Shown: one piece after another, positions 15,106-28,423 of the stretch | Position numbering within the stretch: the stretch's first letter is position 1 | Layout of the letters: every line of letters begins with the position of its first letter | Source of the DNA: Rheinheimera tangshanensis | Lineage (GTDB): Bacteria > Pseudomonadota > Gammaproteobacteria > Enterobacterales > Alteromonadaceae | Length of the DNA stretch: 49,162 nt | Reading direction: 5' to 3' | Assembly: GCF_014645135.1 (NCBI RefSeq) | Contig: NZ_BMLH01000007.1 | Coordinates: 1-49,162 of the forward strand | Program-made: the position numbers and the translations under genes | Notes under the pieces: model-generated | The model's database searches: none | Told to the model about the DNA's origin: nothing | Seen by the model: the letters and a program-made list of their open reading frames with translations, nothing else

Positions 15106-16416
15106 ATGGAAATTTTTATTCTTGTGGGTTTGATAGTGCTCAATGGTTTGTTTGCGATGTCAGAGATAGCTATTGTTACAGCGCGTAAATCCCGCTTAAC
15201 GGCAATGGCACATAGTGGCAGCAGCACGGCTAAAGCGGCACTAAAACTTGCAGAAGACCCTACCCAGTTTTTATCAACAGTGCAAATAGGCATAACCTCT
15301 ATCGGTATCCTCAACGGTATTTTTGGTGAGTCTATTCTGGCTGAGCCTTTATCCTTGTGGTTGCAGAGTTTTGGTATTTCAGCCGAGATCACCAGCGTGG
15401 TCTCTACTGTACTTGTGGTTATTATCGTCACTTATGTCTCTATTGTGATAGGTGAGCTGGTCCCTAAACGTATAGGCCAAATTAGCGCAGAAACTATAGC
15501 CTGTCTGGTGTCTAAACCTATGACTGTACTGGCTATTGCCACTAAACCTTTTGTTTGGATGTTATCGGGGTCTACCCATAGTCTGATGCGTGCATTGGGC
15601 TTTAATCACCAGATGGAAGATAATGTGACTCATGAAGATATTCAGGCCATGCTGCAGGAAGGTTCCTCCGCTGGTGTGATTGAACACAACGAACATGCCA
15701 TGGTGAAAAACGTATTCCGTCTGGACGAGCGTTCTATTTCTTCTTTAATGGTGCCACGTTCAGATATCGTATTTTTAGATGTCAGTGAGTCACTGGAAGA
15801 CAATTTACGGGTCGTGATGCAGGCGCCACATTCACGTTTTCCGGTTTGTCGTAATAATCTTGACGATATAGTAGGGGTGGTGTCAGCCAAACAGCTGCTG
15901 GCGCAATCTATCTCGGGTAAAGAGATCCATATCGCCTCGTTAGTTAAACCTTGTAACTACGTGCCTGATAGTTTGTCCGGTATGGAGCTGCTGGAGCATT
16001 TCAGAACCAGCGGTTCGCAAATGGTATTTGTGGTGGACGAATACGGCGATCTAAAAGGGATGGTGACCTTACAGGACATGATGGACGCTTTAACCGGTGA
16101 GTTTGCTCAGGATGATGAAGATGATCAGATGGTGATCCGTCGTCAGGATGGTTCTTTATTACTCGACGGTTTAATTCCAATCATTGATTTAAAAGATGCG
16201 TTGGATATCAGAAAACTGCAGGACGAGGAAGAAGGACGCTATCAAACCTTAAATGGTTTGCTGATGTACGAGTTGGGTAAAATTCCACAAACTGCGGATA
16301 TTGTTGAGATTGCTGGCTGGCGTCTGGAAATTGTTGATATGGATGGCAAACGAGTGGATAAAGTACTGGCGCAAAAAATTCCGTACGAAGAATCCGAAGA
16401 CGAGTTGCAGGATTAA
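15106..16416 (+). CDS. CNNM/CorC-type (HlyC/TlyC family) membrane protein with CBS pair
   Basis: A 436-residue protein with three parts. The N-terminal DUF21/CNNM membrane domain (about 1-190) has at least three helices and the conserved GELVPKRIGQ segment. A CBS pair follows (about 205-330), including MVPRSDIVFLDV and FVVDEYGDLKGMVTLQDMM. The C-terminal CorC_HlyC domain (about 345-425) has DGLIPIIDLKDAL-type wording. Such proteins are linked to Mg2+ or Co2+ efflux and were once called haemolysins; haemolytic activity is not implied. It is a single gene with its own 200-bp upstream region and a terminator shared with the convergent chemoreceptor gene. Confidence 0.88.
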   Translation: MEIFILVGLIVLNGLFAMSEIAIVTARKSRLTAMAHSGSSTAKAALKLAEDPTQFLSTVQIGITSIGILNGIFGESILAEPLSLWLQSFGISAEITSVVSTVLVVIIVTYVSIVIGELVPKRIGQISAETIACLVSKPMTVLAIATKPFVWMLSGSTHSLMRALGFNHQMEDNVTHEDIQAMLQEGSSAGVIEHNEHAMVKNVFRLDERSISSLMVPRSDIVFLDVSESLEDNLRVVMQAPHSRFPVCRNNLDDIVGVVSAKQLLAQSISGKEIHIASLVKPCNYVPDSLSGMELLEHFRTSGSQMVFVVDEYGDLKGMVTLQDMMDALTGEFAQDDEDDQMVIRRQDGSLLLDGLIPIIDLKDALDIRKLQDEEEGRYQTLNGLLMYELGKIPQTADIVEIAGWRLEIVDMDGKRVDKVLAQKIPYEESEDELQD

Positions 16417-16437
16417 CCAGTACTTCCGTTATAAAGC

Positions 16438-16460
16438 AAAGCCCCTGACAGGGGCTTTTT
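16438..16460. terminator. bidirectional Rho-independent terminator
   Basis: AAAGCCCCTG and CAGGGGCTTTTT form a compact stem with A's on one side and T's on the other. It serves the two convergent genes ending at 16416 and 16473. Confidence 0.9.
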
Positions 16461-16472
16461 AGTTTCAGAACC

Positions 16473-18779
16473 TTAGACTCTGAATACTTTGGCATTACTC
16501 AATAATTCAGCGGCAAGTAATTCCTGTTGTTTTGCTGTGATATGAAGCTCTGCCATCGCTTGTTCGGTATGAGCGGCCAAAGCTTGTACTGCACTTAGCT
16601 CGTCGCGCATTTGCCGATTCTGCTGCACTTGGTGCTCGCTGGCTAGGGCGATAGTGGATGTTGCAGTGCTCACCTGCGCAATCAGTTGTTTAATTTCACT
16701 TAACGACTGCTGTGCCTGCTCTGAGCCTACGACACAAAGCTCTGCGCTTTGTCGTTCTTTGGCTAAATCCAGCGCGGTTTCGTCCACTGTGCTCATCAGA
16801 CGGTTCAGCATTTGCTGAATTTCCATGGTGGCCTGACGGGTGCTGCCTGATAAACGCCGTACTTCATCAGCTACGACTGCAAAACCGCGGCCGTGTTCTC
16901 CCGCTCTGGCTGCTTCAATGGCAGCATTCAGGGCCAGCAGGTTGGTCTGCTCTGAGATCCCTTGAATTGTATCCAGCACGGTAACTATGTCTGTAGCAGC
17001 AGAGCGCAGTTGGTCCATGCTGTGGCTGGAAGAGCTGACTTGGTCGGCCAGATGACGCATTGAGCTTGCCACTTTATCCACGGCCTGAAAACCTGCATCA
17101 GCTTGCTGGTTAGCATAATTCGCCTGTTCAGCGCTGATGCGTAGCTGTTCTGCCGATTGTTGTAGCTGCAGATCCAGCTGCTGTGATTGGTGTTGCAAGT
17201 CGCTGATCGCAGTACCTTGTTGCATAGCTGAACTTTTGCATTCCAGACTGATTTGCAAGTTCTGAGTTGCAGCAGAGGCGCTCTGTTCGGATGTACTGGT
17301 GAGTTTGGCGACTAGCGTGCCAAAAGAGCCAAATAACGTATTCAGCGCAACACCAATATCTGATAGCTCATCTCGGGTATTTAAATGAAAACGTGCAGAT
17401 AAATCATGAAATTGTGCGGATTGTTCAATACGCTGATGCAAAGTCAGCATAGGTTTAGCAAAGCGCTGGGCTAATAAATACACCAGTGCTACGACCAGCA
17501 CACCCAGAATCACTACAGCCACAAGAGTACTTAAAATCAGATTAGTTCGAATTGTACCGACCGCTTCCATACGTTCTGATAAGTCTTGCTGCACAATAAG
17601 AGCATACTGGTGATGGCCAATTTGCAGAGGACGCCAACTGATCAGGGACTCTATGCCTCGATAATCTTCAGCTTCGGCTACACCTGACTGGCCTGCTAAA
17701 GCATCTTTAATTTGCGGTAATCGAAGTGTAGCCTGACCACCTAAACCATAAGGCCCGGCTTTAAACTGTGGATACTCTGCAATGAAACGGGTTTTATCGG
17801 TTAAATAGGGGCGTAATTCAGTCACCAGTCTGTGTTCTTCATCCACCAGATACAAATCACCGGTCTGGCCTAACCCTAAATCCTGCCATTTTTGATTTCC
17901 GGTTATCAAATCTGTAAAACGACTGACAGGGTACTGAGCTATTAAAAAGCCCACCGGAGTGTCGCCGCTGTTTGGATGAAACACGGGTACGCCAAAAAAC
18001 AGCACTTGTTGTTGGAAAGAACCATTAAAGGCGCTGATGGCGGAGATTTGCAGACCTGCTTTAGGGTTTTGTTGTAAGCTCTTGGCAAGTTTTGCCAGTT
18101 CAGTGTCGGCAAAAGCGCCATTTTGTAAATTGCTGGCAAATACCGGGCCTTTATTAACGTTGTATAGAATGTCCAGACTGTTGGCATCTATCAACAGTAA
18201 ATCCTGAAAGCCATAACGATCGACTATTTCCTTAAAGCTGCTGTGGTATTTTTTGTGCTGCTGACCATAAACGGAACCATCGCTGCGATCTTCCAGCAAC
18301 TGCTGTTTGCCTAACGGTTGAGGATTTTCGGCCACATAAAACTTTTGCAGTAGCAAGGTCTCAAATTTGGCTTTCTCAAGCCAATCTTTGGTATTGATCG
18401 ATAAGCCTTGGGTCTGAGTCTGGTAGTAGGGCTGGTATTTAGTGCTGTACCAGGCATTCATTTGCTGCTTCAGACTATCCAGGTTAGGTGCTGAAACTTC
18501 GTACCTGTAGGAAACAAAAGGGTTTTTAAAGCTGTAAATGGCTTCTTGCGTCAGTCGGTTATGAGCCAATACGTTCAGTAACTGCTGCTGGCCGTTAAGT
18601 TGGGTTTGCAGCATAGTATGCCGGCTGGCGGCAAGAGCCTGAAATTGTTGTTCTGCACTCTGATAGACAGCGTCCGAGCTGTCTTGTAAAGCTAATAATC
18701 CGCTGGTACTGGCAGATAAAATCACGGCCATGATGGTAAGTACACCAGCTCCAATAGTTAGTTTTCTGGCGATATTCAT
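16473..18779 (-). CDS. methyl-accepting chemotaxis protein with periplasmic Cache-type sensor
   Basis: A 768-residue chemoreceptor. A first membrane helix (about 8-29) is followed by a large periplasmic region (about 30-400) of double-Cache type, a second helix (about 408-432, [20 protein letters not shown]), a HAMP segment (about 433-490), and a long coiled-coil signalling domain. The hairpin tip is textbook, with [20 protein letters not shown] and then [14 protein letters not shown]. It would sense a small molecule outside the cell and control CheA; the ligand is unknown. No C-terminal receptor-tethering pentapeptide is obvious (it ends NAKVFRV). It is a single gene convergent with the CNNM gene, and no other che genes are nearby. 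Confidence 0.92.
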   Translation of the reverse strand: MNIARKLTIGAGVLTIMAVILSASTSGLLALQDSSDAVYQSAEQQFQALAASRHTMLQTQLNGQQQLLNVLAHNRLTQEAIYSFKNPFVSYRYEVSAPNLDSLKQQMNAWYSTKYQPYYQTQTQGLSINTKDWLEKAKFETLLLQKFYVAENPQPLGKQQLLEDRSDGSVYGQQHKKYHSSFKEIVDRYGFQDLLLIDANSLDILYNVNKGPVFASNLQNGAFADTELAKLAKSLQQNPKAGLQISAISAFNGSFQQQVLFFGVPVFHPNSGDTPVGFLIAQYPVSRFTDLITGNQKWQDLGLGQTGDLYLVDEEHRLVTELRPYLTDKTRFIAEYPQFKAGPYGLGGQATLRLPQIKDALAGQSGVAEAEDYRGIESLISWRPLQIGHHQYALIVQQDLSERMEAVGTIRTNLILSTLVAVVILGVLVVALVYLLAQRFAKPMLTLHQRIEQSAQFHDLSARFHLNTRDELSDIGVALNTLFGSFGTLVAKLTSTSEQSASAATQNLQISLECKSSAMQQGTAISDLQHQSQQLDLQLQQSAEQLRISAEQANYANQQADAGFQAVDKVASSMRHLADQVSSSSHSMDQLRSAATDIVTVLDTIQGISEQTNLLALNAAIEAARAGEHGRGFAVVADEVRRLSGSTRQATMEIQQMLNRLMSTVDETALDLAKERQSAELCVVGSEQAQQSLSEIKQLIAQVSTATSTIALASEHQVQQNRQMRDELSAVQALAAHTEQAMAELHITAKQQELLAAELLSNAKVFRV

Positions 18780-18905
18780 ACAACAGCTATCTCCACAAGG
18801 TTTCAGGCACAGGCAGAGTAGAGTTGGTTGGTTGCAGAATTATGACAATTCAGAAACCGTTACCACGGCTGCTGAATTATCGCTCTTCAAGTAGAGTTTA
18901 GTAAT

Positions 18906-18936
18906 AAGCTTATTCCTTTATGGAATGAAAAAGCTT
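18906..18936. promoter_or_regulatory. palindromic candidate operator upstream of the persulfide-dioxygenase-like gene
   Basis: A 31-bp quasi-palindrome with outer arms AAGCTT (18906-18911 and 18931-18936) and inner arms ATTCC/GGAAT (18912-18916 and 18922-18926). It lies about 48 bp before the start of the MBL-fold gene. Sulfide- or persulfide-responsive ArsR-type repressors use AT-rich palindromes, but no such regulator is encoded next to it. Confidence 0.4.
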
Positions 18937-18983
18937 TGCTAAGATAAACAATCTTTTGTTCAGTCTACCCGTAGCGATGATTT

Positions 18984-19850
18984 ATGCAGCAGCCTATTGT
19001 CCATGCTTTTTTTGAGCCTCAAAGCTTCACCTATAGTTATTTGGTGTGGGATCCTCTAAGCAAAGAGGCTGCGGTGATCGATCCGGTGTTGGATTTTGAT
19101 GCAGCGTCCGGAACCAGCAGTACGGGTTCTGCGGAGCAGATCATTGCTAAAGTCAAACAACATAACCTGACAGTACAGTGGTTACTGGAAACTCATGTGC
19201 ATGCCGATCATCTGTCTGCGGTGGCTTTTCTGAAACAACAGCTGGGGGGTTGTATTGCGATAGGCTCGCGTATTACTGAAGTACAGCAGCTGTTTAGTCA
19301 GGTCTTTAACCTGAAAGACTTAAAACCTGACGGCTCAGTTTTTGATAAACTATTTGCTGATGGCGAGGAATTTATACTCGGAACCATTCGCTGCTCTGTG
19401 CTACACACCCCAGGCCATACACCGGCCTGTGTCAGTTATTGCATAGGGGATGCAGTCTTTGTCGGTGACACTTTGTTTATGCCAGATTATGGCTCCGCGC
19501 GTTGCGATTTTCCGGGCGGCGATGCCGCAACCTTATATAACTCGGTTCAAAGGCTCTATCAGCTGCCGGAGCAAAGCCGGATGTTTTTATGCCATGATTA
19601 CAAAGCGCCCGGCCGGGATGAATTTGCTTGTGAAACCACAATAGCGGCGCAAAAGAAGCTGAATGTCCATTTAAAACAAGGCACCAGCGAACAGGAGTTT
19701 ATAGCTATGCGCAGGGCAAGAGATAAAACCCTGAGCATGCCAAAGTTGATATTACCATCGGTACAGGTCAATGTGCGGGCAGGGCAGTTCCCGGCTGCCG
19801 AAGATAACGGCACTGTGTATTTAAAACTCCCGGTGAATTTGTTTCGATAA
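18984..19850 (+). CDS. MBL-fold hydrolase, persulfide dioxygenase/Blh-like
   Basis: A 288-residue metallo-beta-lactamase-fold protein of the ETHE1/Blh/glyoxalase-II-like group. Metal-binding motifs are H71-V-H73-A-D75-H76, H145 in HTPGHTP and D162 in GDTLF; the following MPDYGSARCDFPGGD is characteristic of the persulfide dioxygenase side of the family, as opposed to glyoxalase II. Members oxidise glutathione persulfide to sulfite with a mononuclear iron, detoxifying sulfide. No rhodanese domain is fused. It is followed 11 bp later by an alpha/beta hydrolase-like gene, with which it is probably co-transcribed. Confidence 0.85.
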   Translation: MQQPIVHAFFEPQSFTYSYLVWDPLSKEAAVIDPVLDFDAASGTSSTGSAEQIIAKVKQHNLTVQWLLETHVHADHLSAVAFLKQQLGGCIAIGSRITEVQQLFSQVFNLKDLKPDGSVFDKLFADGEEFILGTIRCSVLHTPGHTPACVSYCIGDAVFVGDTLFMPDYGSARCDFPGGDAATLYNSVQRLYQLPEQSRMFLCHDYKAPGRDEFACETTIAAQKKLNVHLKQGTSEQEFIAMRRARDKTLSMPKLILPSVQVNVRAGQFPAAEDNGTVYLKLPVNLFR

Positions 19851-19861
19851 GGATATAGTGT

Positions 19862-20416
19862 ATGCCACTGGTGATAGTGACTGATATTTTTGGCGCTCAG
19901 CCTGAAGTGCTTTTGCAATTTGACCAGCTGGGTTTGAATTATCTTTGTGTGCAACCTTATGATCATCGGCCCCCATCTTTTAGCGACGATCATGAAGCTT
20001 ATCAGTATTTTCTGACGTATGGTGGACTGGAGGCCTACAGCAACAAACTAGGGGACGTGCTTCAAGCCCAGACAGAACCTGTATTTTTAGTAGGTTTTAG
20101 TGCTGGTGCCGCAGCCTGCTGGGCGAACCTGGTCGTAGAGCATTTCACCATTGCACATTGTGTTGGTTTTTATGGCGGACAAATTCGTCAAATGACGCAT
20201 GTAGAACCGCTTTACCCAACAGAGCTGATATTTGCCGAAGAAACACATTTTTCCGTGCTGGATGTGATGGATGATTTAGCAGGTAAAATGAACCTGCAAC
20301 AAAGCCTTGTACCTTATTCACATGGTTTTATGAATCTGTTGTCTAAGGGCTATCATGCTGATGCAGCGCAGGTCTATTGGAATAAATTAAAGGCCGGATA
20401 TTTATCCAGCCTTTAG
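19862..20416 (+). CDS. small alpha/beta-hydrolase-like protein
   Basis: A 184-residue soluble protein with the nucleophile elbow G78-F-S80-A-G-A and a plausible catalytic histidine, H154, in YSHGF; the acid (possibly D134 or E126) is uncertain. Overall it resembles a short dienelactone-hydrolase-type alpha/beta hydrolase, though smaller than most. The gene starts 11 bp after the persulfide-dioxygenase-like gene, with AAGGA before the ATG, so a linked role in sulfur or thioester chemistry is possible but unproven. The end of the gene overlaps a hairpin that probably terminates the transcript. Confidence 0.68.
   Translation: MPLVIVTDIFGAQPEVLLQFDQLGLNYLCVQPYDHRPPSFSDDHEAYQYFLTYGGLEAYSNKLGDVLQAQTEPVFLVGFSAGAAACWANLVVEHFTIAHCVGFYGGQIRQMTHVEPLYPTELIFAEETHFSVLDVMDDLAGKMNLQQSLVPYSHGFMNLLSKGYHADAAQVYWNKLKAGYLSSL
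20389..20414. terminator. hairpin overlapping the end of the hydrolase gene
   Basis: AAAGGCCGGATA and TATCCAGCCTTT pair with one mismatch around a two-base loop. The stem covers the last codons of the plus-strand gene and faces the convergent DUF1338 gene, so it could end either transcript. Confidence 0.5.
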
Positions 20417-20439
20417 TGGTCAGAATAGACGGTTAGCTA

Positions 20440-21243
20440 TTAACGCACGTTGGTGCTTTCGAAAATTTTATCGGCCGAAGCGGCGACAAAACCACCGTAC
20501 AACTGGCCGTTGGCCATAGGGTAACGACGGGCAAATTCGTAGAAGCAACTTGGAATATTACGTGTGCCATCAGTAAATTGCACCGGTGCTTCGTCTGCTA
20601 AAGTTGAAGACTGTTCCAGTAAGACTTCTGGTGTGCCTTTGATTTCGCCACCTGAGGTGTTTAACGGGAAACCCGCGTTTTTTAGTGCCTGATTCACTGA
20701 CTCTAAGGTCTCATAATTCTTCAGTGCATTGACGCTGACAGTAAAGTGGTTAGCACGGTAACCCCAGACTGACATCCAGGCGGCATATTCACTTTCAGCT
20801 AATAAGGTTTCGTAACTTTGCTGATCAATAGTCCAGTGACGGCCTGAATACAGGAAGTTATCAGCAGTGATCGCTTCTTCAGGGATTTGATCAACCAGTG
20901 TACGCACTATGCTTTGCAGCTTTTCAGAGCACTTCTCTAACAGCAATTCAGAGATAAAGACTTTTGGCAGCGTTGGATCTTTATGCTCAAAGTGTTTGGC
21001 ATAGAGTTTTTTCGCTTCAAAATGGTATTCACCACCTTCGGTATAGCCCAAAGCCAGCAGGTGAGCTGCGAGCTTGTCCAAACCTACTTTTTCGATGTTA
21101 AAAGTACGAAGTGCAATATGGTCATTGATCACGTCGTCTTGTTGTGACGAGCCTAAAATGGCATGAATTTTTTTCGCCGATGGGGTCACTTCCAGATAGT
21201 TCGCCCACAGTTGGTTAAACAGTTCTTTCACATCAGTATGCAT
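20440..21243 (-). CDS. DUF1338 (HglS-related, VOC-type) oxygenase linked to the AST pathway
   Basis: A 267-residue DUF1338 protein. Candidate metal ligands are the His in NDHIALRTF, the His in RANHFTVSVN and the Glu in CFYEFARR, a two-His-one-carboxylate pattern. The related but longer HglS/YdcJ enzyme is a 2-oxoadipate dioxygenase/decarboxylase that makes 2-hydroxyglutarate in lysine breakdown; this shorter form may act on a similar 2-oxo acid. It lies downstream of astD on the same strand, after an 84-bp gap, and is probably part of the arginine-catabolic unit. The substrate is inferred, not shown. Confidence 0.8.
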   Translation of the reverse strand: MHTDVKELFNQLWANYLEVTPSAKKIHAILGSSQQDDVINDHIALRTFNIEKVGLDKLAAHLLALGYTEGGEYHFEAKKLYAKHFEHKDPTLPKVFISELLLEKCSEKLQSIVRTLVDQIPEEAITADNFLYSGRHWTIDQQSYETLLAESEYAAWMSVWGYRANHFTVSVNALKNYETLESVNQALKNAGFPLNTSGGEIKGTPEVLLEQSSTLADEAPVQFTDGTRNIPSCFYEFARRYPMANGQLYGGFVAASADKIFESTNVR

Positions 21244-21327
21244 AACGAGTCCTGCTCTGTTGATTAGGGTGTTCTCGCCGGCAAGTGTAATGACTATACC
21301 GGCTTATTGTTTTGATCTGGTTCAGTT

Positions 21328-23852
<2,525 letters not shown>

Positions 23853-23936
23853 AAATTCAGTATTCCTGCGTAGTTCTTGTTTTTATGAAAGTTTTTGACA
23901 AAAATCGGGGAACTGAATCAGCTCCCCGCGCCAGGC

Positions 23937-25154
<1,218 letters not shown>

Positions 25155-25211
25155 TTAATACTTTGTGTTAACGCCCCTGAAACACAGGGGACAAAAGAAA
25201 TTTCATTTATT

Positions 25212-25234
25212 ATATTGGCCAGACTTACCAATAT
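25212..25234. promoter_or_regulatory. palindromic operator candidate between astC and its divergent regulator
   Basis: ATATTGG (25212-25218) and CCAATAT (25228-25234) are perfect 7-bp arms with a 9-bp spacer, midway between the divergent genes. It does not fit the ArgR box, and is more likely a site for the adjacent Lrp/AsnC-type regulator. Confidence 0.45.
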
Positions 25235-25296
25235 GCAGTAGCATTATTAACAATATTTCAGTTAATTCTGTCATTTTGATAAGGTGATTGAGCATA

Positions 25297-25725
25297 ATGA
25301 TAAGTTCTGATGACGAAAAACTACTGGGTATGTTACGGCGTAACGCCAGAGCCAGTATTTCTGATTTAGCCAGAGCCTTAAATGTCTCGCGTAGCACAGT
25401 ACAAAACCGCCTGCATAAACTGGAACAAAGTGGTGTGGTCAAAGGTTATGTGCTGGAATACGGTAGCGCATTTTTAAGCCAGTTAGTCTCAGCCCATGTG
25501 GCTATTAAAGTACGACAAAAGTTGACGACAAAAACCAATGTAGAGTTAAAGCAAATCAGCCAGATCTCTGAGCTCTATGCCATCAGTGGTGAGTACGATC
25601 TGATAGCGGTAGTTCAGGCGCAAAGTACAGAGCAGTTGAGTCACATTTTGGATGAAATTGGTAATCTGGACGGGGTAGAGCGCACTAACTCTTCGGTCAT
25701 TCTGGAGACTAAATTCAAAAGATAA
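25297..25725 (+). CDS. Lrp/AsnC-family transcriptional regulator
   Basis: About 142 residues. The N-terminal helix-turn-helix (about 3-55) has DEKLLGMLRRNARASISDLA and then VSRSTVQNRLHKLE, the standard Lrp/AsnC DNA-binding module. The C-terminal part (about 65-140) is the AsnC ligand/oligomer (RAM) domain, with SGEYDLIAVVQA and a final hydrophobic strand. Such regulators form octamers that sense an amino acid. It is transcribed away from astC, so control of arginine catabolism is the likely role (inference). I chose ATG 25297 with AGGTGA nine bases upstream over an in-frame TTG at 25288, which would be too close to that ribosome site. Confidence 0.87.
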   Translation: MISSDDEKLLGMLRRNARASISDLARALNVSRSTVQNRLHKLEQSGVVKGYVLEYGSAFLSQLVSAHVAIKVRQKLTTKTNVELKQISQISELYAISGEYDLIAVVQAQSTEQLSHILDEIGNLDGVERTNSSVILETKFKR

Positions 25726-25744
25726 GGCTGGAAAGAGCCATTTT

Positions 25745-25828
25745 CAGGTCTGACCAGCATTAAATGATCGTCATTTAACAACACTTTGACCTTTGTGAGG
25801 TTGCTGCATCAGTCAGACCTGCTATGAT
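25745..25828 (+). promoter_or_regulatory. maeA control region with two inverted-repeat systems
   Basis: A likely promoter has TTGCTG (25801-25806), a 16-bp spacer and TATGAT (25823-25828). Upstream lies the palindrome TTAAATGA-TCG-TCATTTAA (25760-25778). CAGGTCTGAC (25745-25754) recurs inverted as GTCAGACCTG (25812-25821), the second copy lying between -35 and -10. Read on the minus strand, the first copy contains CTGGTCAGACC, similar to the FadR operator pattern. Confidence 0.5.
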
Positions 25829-25869
25829 CGGCCGCAGTTGAGCCAACAGGCTAGTCTCGAGAGATCCCC

Positions 25870-27558
25870 ATGAGTACAAAACAACCTCTTTATACCTCTT
25901 ACGCAGGTCCAGCTTTATTAGAAACTCCTTTGTTAAATAAAGGCAGCGCTTTTACCAGAGAAGAGCGTATAGCCTTTAACCTGATTGGTTTATTGCCTCC
26001 ACGTTACGAAACTATTGAACAGCAACTGGCCCGTGCTTATATGCAGTATTCCAGCTTCGCTGAACCAATCAACAAACATATTTATCTGCGTGCTATTCAC
26101 GATAAAAACGAAACGTTGTTTTATCGTCTGGTGAAAGAGCATCTGGAAGAAATGATCCCGGTGATTTATACGCCAACAGTAGGGGATGCCTGTGAGCGCT
26201 TCTCGGCTATTTATCGCAGCGCCCGTGGTATTTTTGTCTCCTACAGCGAACGTGAGCATATGGATGACATACTGCGCAGCGTCACTAAGAAAAAAGTCAA
26301 AGTCATAGTAGTTACAGACGGCGAACGTGTACTGGGTTTAGGTGACCAGGGCGTTGGCGGTATGGGTATTTCCATCGGCAAGTTATCTTTGTATACAGCC
26401 TGTGGTGGTATCAGCCCAGCTTATACCTTACCAGTGATGTTGGATGTGGGTACCAATAACGAAAAACTGTTGAATGACCCTGTCTATATGGGATCTAAAC
26501 ATAAACGTATTACCGGCGAAGAGTACGATGCTTTTATCGACCAGTTTATGAAAGCGGTAAAACGCCGTTGGCCTGAAGCTTTGGTGCAATTTGAGGACTT
26601 CGCTCAGCCTAACGCTATGCCTATTTTAAAACGCTACCGTGAAGAATACTGTTGTTTTAACGATGATATTCAGGGCACAGCTGCCGTGACTGTAGGCTCT
26701 TTATTAGCCGCTTGTCGCAGTAAAGGTGTAAAACTGTCATCACAAAAAGTGGTCTTTGTTGGGGCTGGTTCAGCCGGTTGTGGTATTGCAGAACAAATTA
26801 TCAGCCAAATGAAAACCGAAGGTTTGGATGACGCAACTGCCCGCAAACAAGTCTACATGGTTGACCGTTTTGGTTTATTAACCGAAGGCATGGCTGATTT
26901 ACGTGATTTCCAAGAAGCTCTGATGCAGAAAAAATCAGATTTGGCAGACTGGGCATACAGTGGAGACTATGCTTCTTTATTGGATGTGATGAATTGCGCT
27001 AAACCGGATATCTTAATTGGTGTGTCTGGCCAACCAGGTTTGTTCACTGAACAAGTGATCACAGCGATGAAAAAACACTGCGAACTGCCAATTATTTTCC
27101 CGTTGAGCAATCCGTCTAAACAAGTGGAAGCAACGCCTGAACAAGTGATTAAGTGGACAGAGGGTAAAGTGATTATCGCGACCGGCAGTCCTTTTAAGCC
27201 TGTAACTTACAAAGGCCAGACCTACCATATTGCGCAGTGTAATAACTCGTACATTTTCCCAGGTATTGGTTTGGGCGTGGTTGCGGTGAAAGCCAGTCGC
27301 ATTAGCGATGACATGTTACGTATTGCCAGCGAAACCTTGGCTGCGGCGTCGCCATTAGCCAACACAGGGCAGGGATCCTTACTGCCGGCTTTGTCTGAAC
27401 TATCTGAGCTAAGTAAAAAAATCGCCTTCGAAGTGGCTAAAATTGCACAAAAGCAAGGCTTGGCGCTGGAGATCAGTGACGATGAATTACTACAAAAAAT
27501 TGAACGCAATTTCTGGAAACCAGAATACCGCGAATACAAGCGTGTAAGTGGTCATTAA
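25870..27558 (+). CDS. maeA: NAD-dependent malic enzyme
   Basis: A 562-residue malic enzyme, close in size to E. coli MaeA (565). Segments seen are [15 protein letters not shown] with the catalytic tyrosine (about residue 98), [16 protein letters not shown], the acidic metal-binding FEDFAQPNA and [12 protein letters not shown], and the NAD-binding glycine-rich [15 protein letters not shown]. It oxidatively decarboxylates malate to pyruvate. The large single-domain form without a phosphotransacetylase tail is the SfcA/MaeA class, as opposed to MaeB. It is a single gene with its own palindrome-rich control region and a strong terminator. Confidence 0.94.
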   Translation: MSTKQPLYTSYAGPALLETPLLNKGSAFTREERIAFNLIGLLPPRYETIEQQLARAYMQYSSFAEPINKHIYLRAIHDKNETLFYRLVKEHLEEMIPVIYTPTVGDACERFSAIYRSARGIFVSYSEREHMDDILRSVTKKKVKVIVVTDGERVLGLGDQGVGGMGISIGKLSLYTACGGISPAYTLPVMLDVGTNNEKLLNDPVYMGSKHKRITGEEYDAFIDQFMKAVKRRWPEALVQFEDFAQPNAMPILKRYREEYCCFNDDIQGTAAVTVGSLLAACRSKGVKLSSQKVVFVGAGSAGCGIAEQIISQMKTEGLDDATARKQVYMVDRFGLLTEGMADLRDFQEALMQKKSDLADWAYSGDYASLLDVMNCAKPDILIGVSGQPGLFTEQVITAMKKHCELPIIFPLSNPSKQVEATPEQVIKWTEGKVIIATGSPFKPVTYKGQTYHIAQCNNSYIFPGIGLGVVAVKASRISDDMLRIASETLAAASPLANTGQGSLLPALSELSELSKKIAFEVAKIAQKQGLALEISDDELLQKIERNFWKPEYREYKRVSGH

Positions 27559-27603
27559 AGTCGGCCACTAAGTTTTCTGTGTTTTTCGTTCAAGTCAGCT
27601 AAA

Positions 27604-27651
27604 TAAAAAGTTGGTTTAATCAATACTTTAGCAATTAAACCAACTTTTTTT
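27604..27651 (+). terminator. Rho-independent terminator after maeA
   Basis: AAAAAGTTGGTTTAAT and ATTAAACCAACTTTTTTT form a long A/T-flanked stem with a T-run, about 45 bp after the maeA stop. Confidence 0.9.
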
Positions 27652-27717
27652 GTTTTTCCCTCCAACTATTTCTTCAGCAGCTCCGACTTACTAATAACTG
27701 AACCATAGGAGCCTGTT

Positions 27718-28299
27718 ATGAAATTCCAAAAATCTTTGACCTTCACTTTGTTATCCGCCGCTATTGCAATCACTGCTGGTTGTACAGCTCAGGCTGAAAC
27801 TACTACTGTAGCTAACCCAGCCGCAGTGCCGGCACAAATAGCGTTTATTAAAAACTGCAAAGTTATACAACAGCGCGCTATGACTACAGATGAATTTGCA
27901 GCTTATCAACGCTTAGAAGCTGTTGAGCAACAAATGGAAGAGCTGCATTTACCTTTAAAAGCGTTTGAAGCAGAAATGGAGCAGCACAGCGAACGAATGG
28001 CTGAACTTTCGGATCTTGTGCATCAGGAAGATGAACACAGTATTCGTATTGATAAAGTCAAAATGGCTGAGCAGCATAAATTAGCCGAAGAAATTCAGGA
28101 AATCACAGAACGCCACAGACCACATTTCGCAGCTTTAGAGCAAAAAGGAGATGAAATCAGCGACATAGCCGATGATTTTACCGACTTGCTGGAGAAGTCT
28201 GCGCCAGCTGGTGGTTTTGATCATATCCAGGTGATGTCCGATTCAGGCAAAACAACTGAATGTTACGATGGCGGTATTAAACTGATTTCACGCAATTAA
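27718..28299 (+). CDS. exported, probably lipid-anchored, coiled-coil protein
   Basis: A 193-residue protein with a signal peptide (hydrophobic residues about 7-19) ending in AITAGC, which fits a relaxed lipobox with C21 (the Thr at -3 is unusual); alternatively cleavage could occur after CTAQA. The mature part is rich in Glu, Gln and His and forms a predicted coiled coil (about 60-150), with only two further cysteines. No enzyme motif is seen. AGGAG precedes the ATG. It is a single gene with its own terminator. The name is left open. Confidence 0.7.
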   Translation: MKFQKSLTFTLLSAAIAITAGCTAQAETTTVANPAAVPAQIAFIKNCKVIQQRAMTTDEFAAYQRLEAVEQQMEELHLPLKAFEAEMEQHSERMAELSDLVHQEDEHSIRIDKVKMAEQHKLAEEIQEITERHRPHFAALEQKGDEISDIADDFTDLLEKSAPAGGFDHIQVMSDSGKTTECYDGGIKLISRN

Positions 28300-28315
28300 T
28301 CTTCATCTTGATATG

Positions 28316-28346
28316 AAAACCATATACGTTGATGTGTATGGTTTTC
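28316..28346 (+). terminator. Rho-independent terminator
   Basis: AAAACCATATAC and GTGTATGGTTTT pair around a short loop, followed by CCCGTTTT, about 17 bp after the lipoprotein-like gene. Confidence 0.72.
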
Positions 28347-28423
28347 CCGTTTTGCTTAGGCAAGTGTTCTAATTAACGAGTTTAACGCTACATTTTCAAG
28401 AAAATAAATTTTAGCCCAAGCAA

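Noticed and set aside
15106-16416. Haemolysin function for the CNNM/CorC-type protein
   Set aside because: The family name is historical; the DUF21-CBS-CorC layout points to metal transport.
25201-25296. ArgR box upstream of astC
   Set aside because: The palindrome arms ATATTGG/CCAATAT do not match the TGAAT-based ArgR pattern, and no other site fits.
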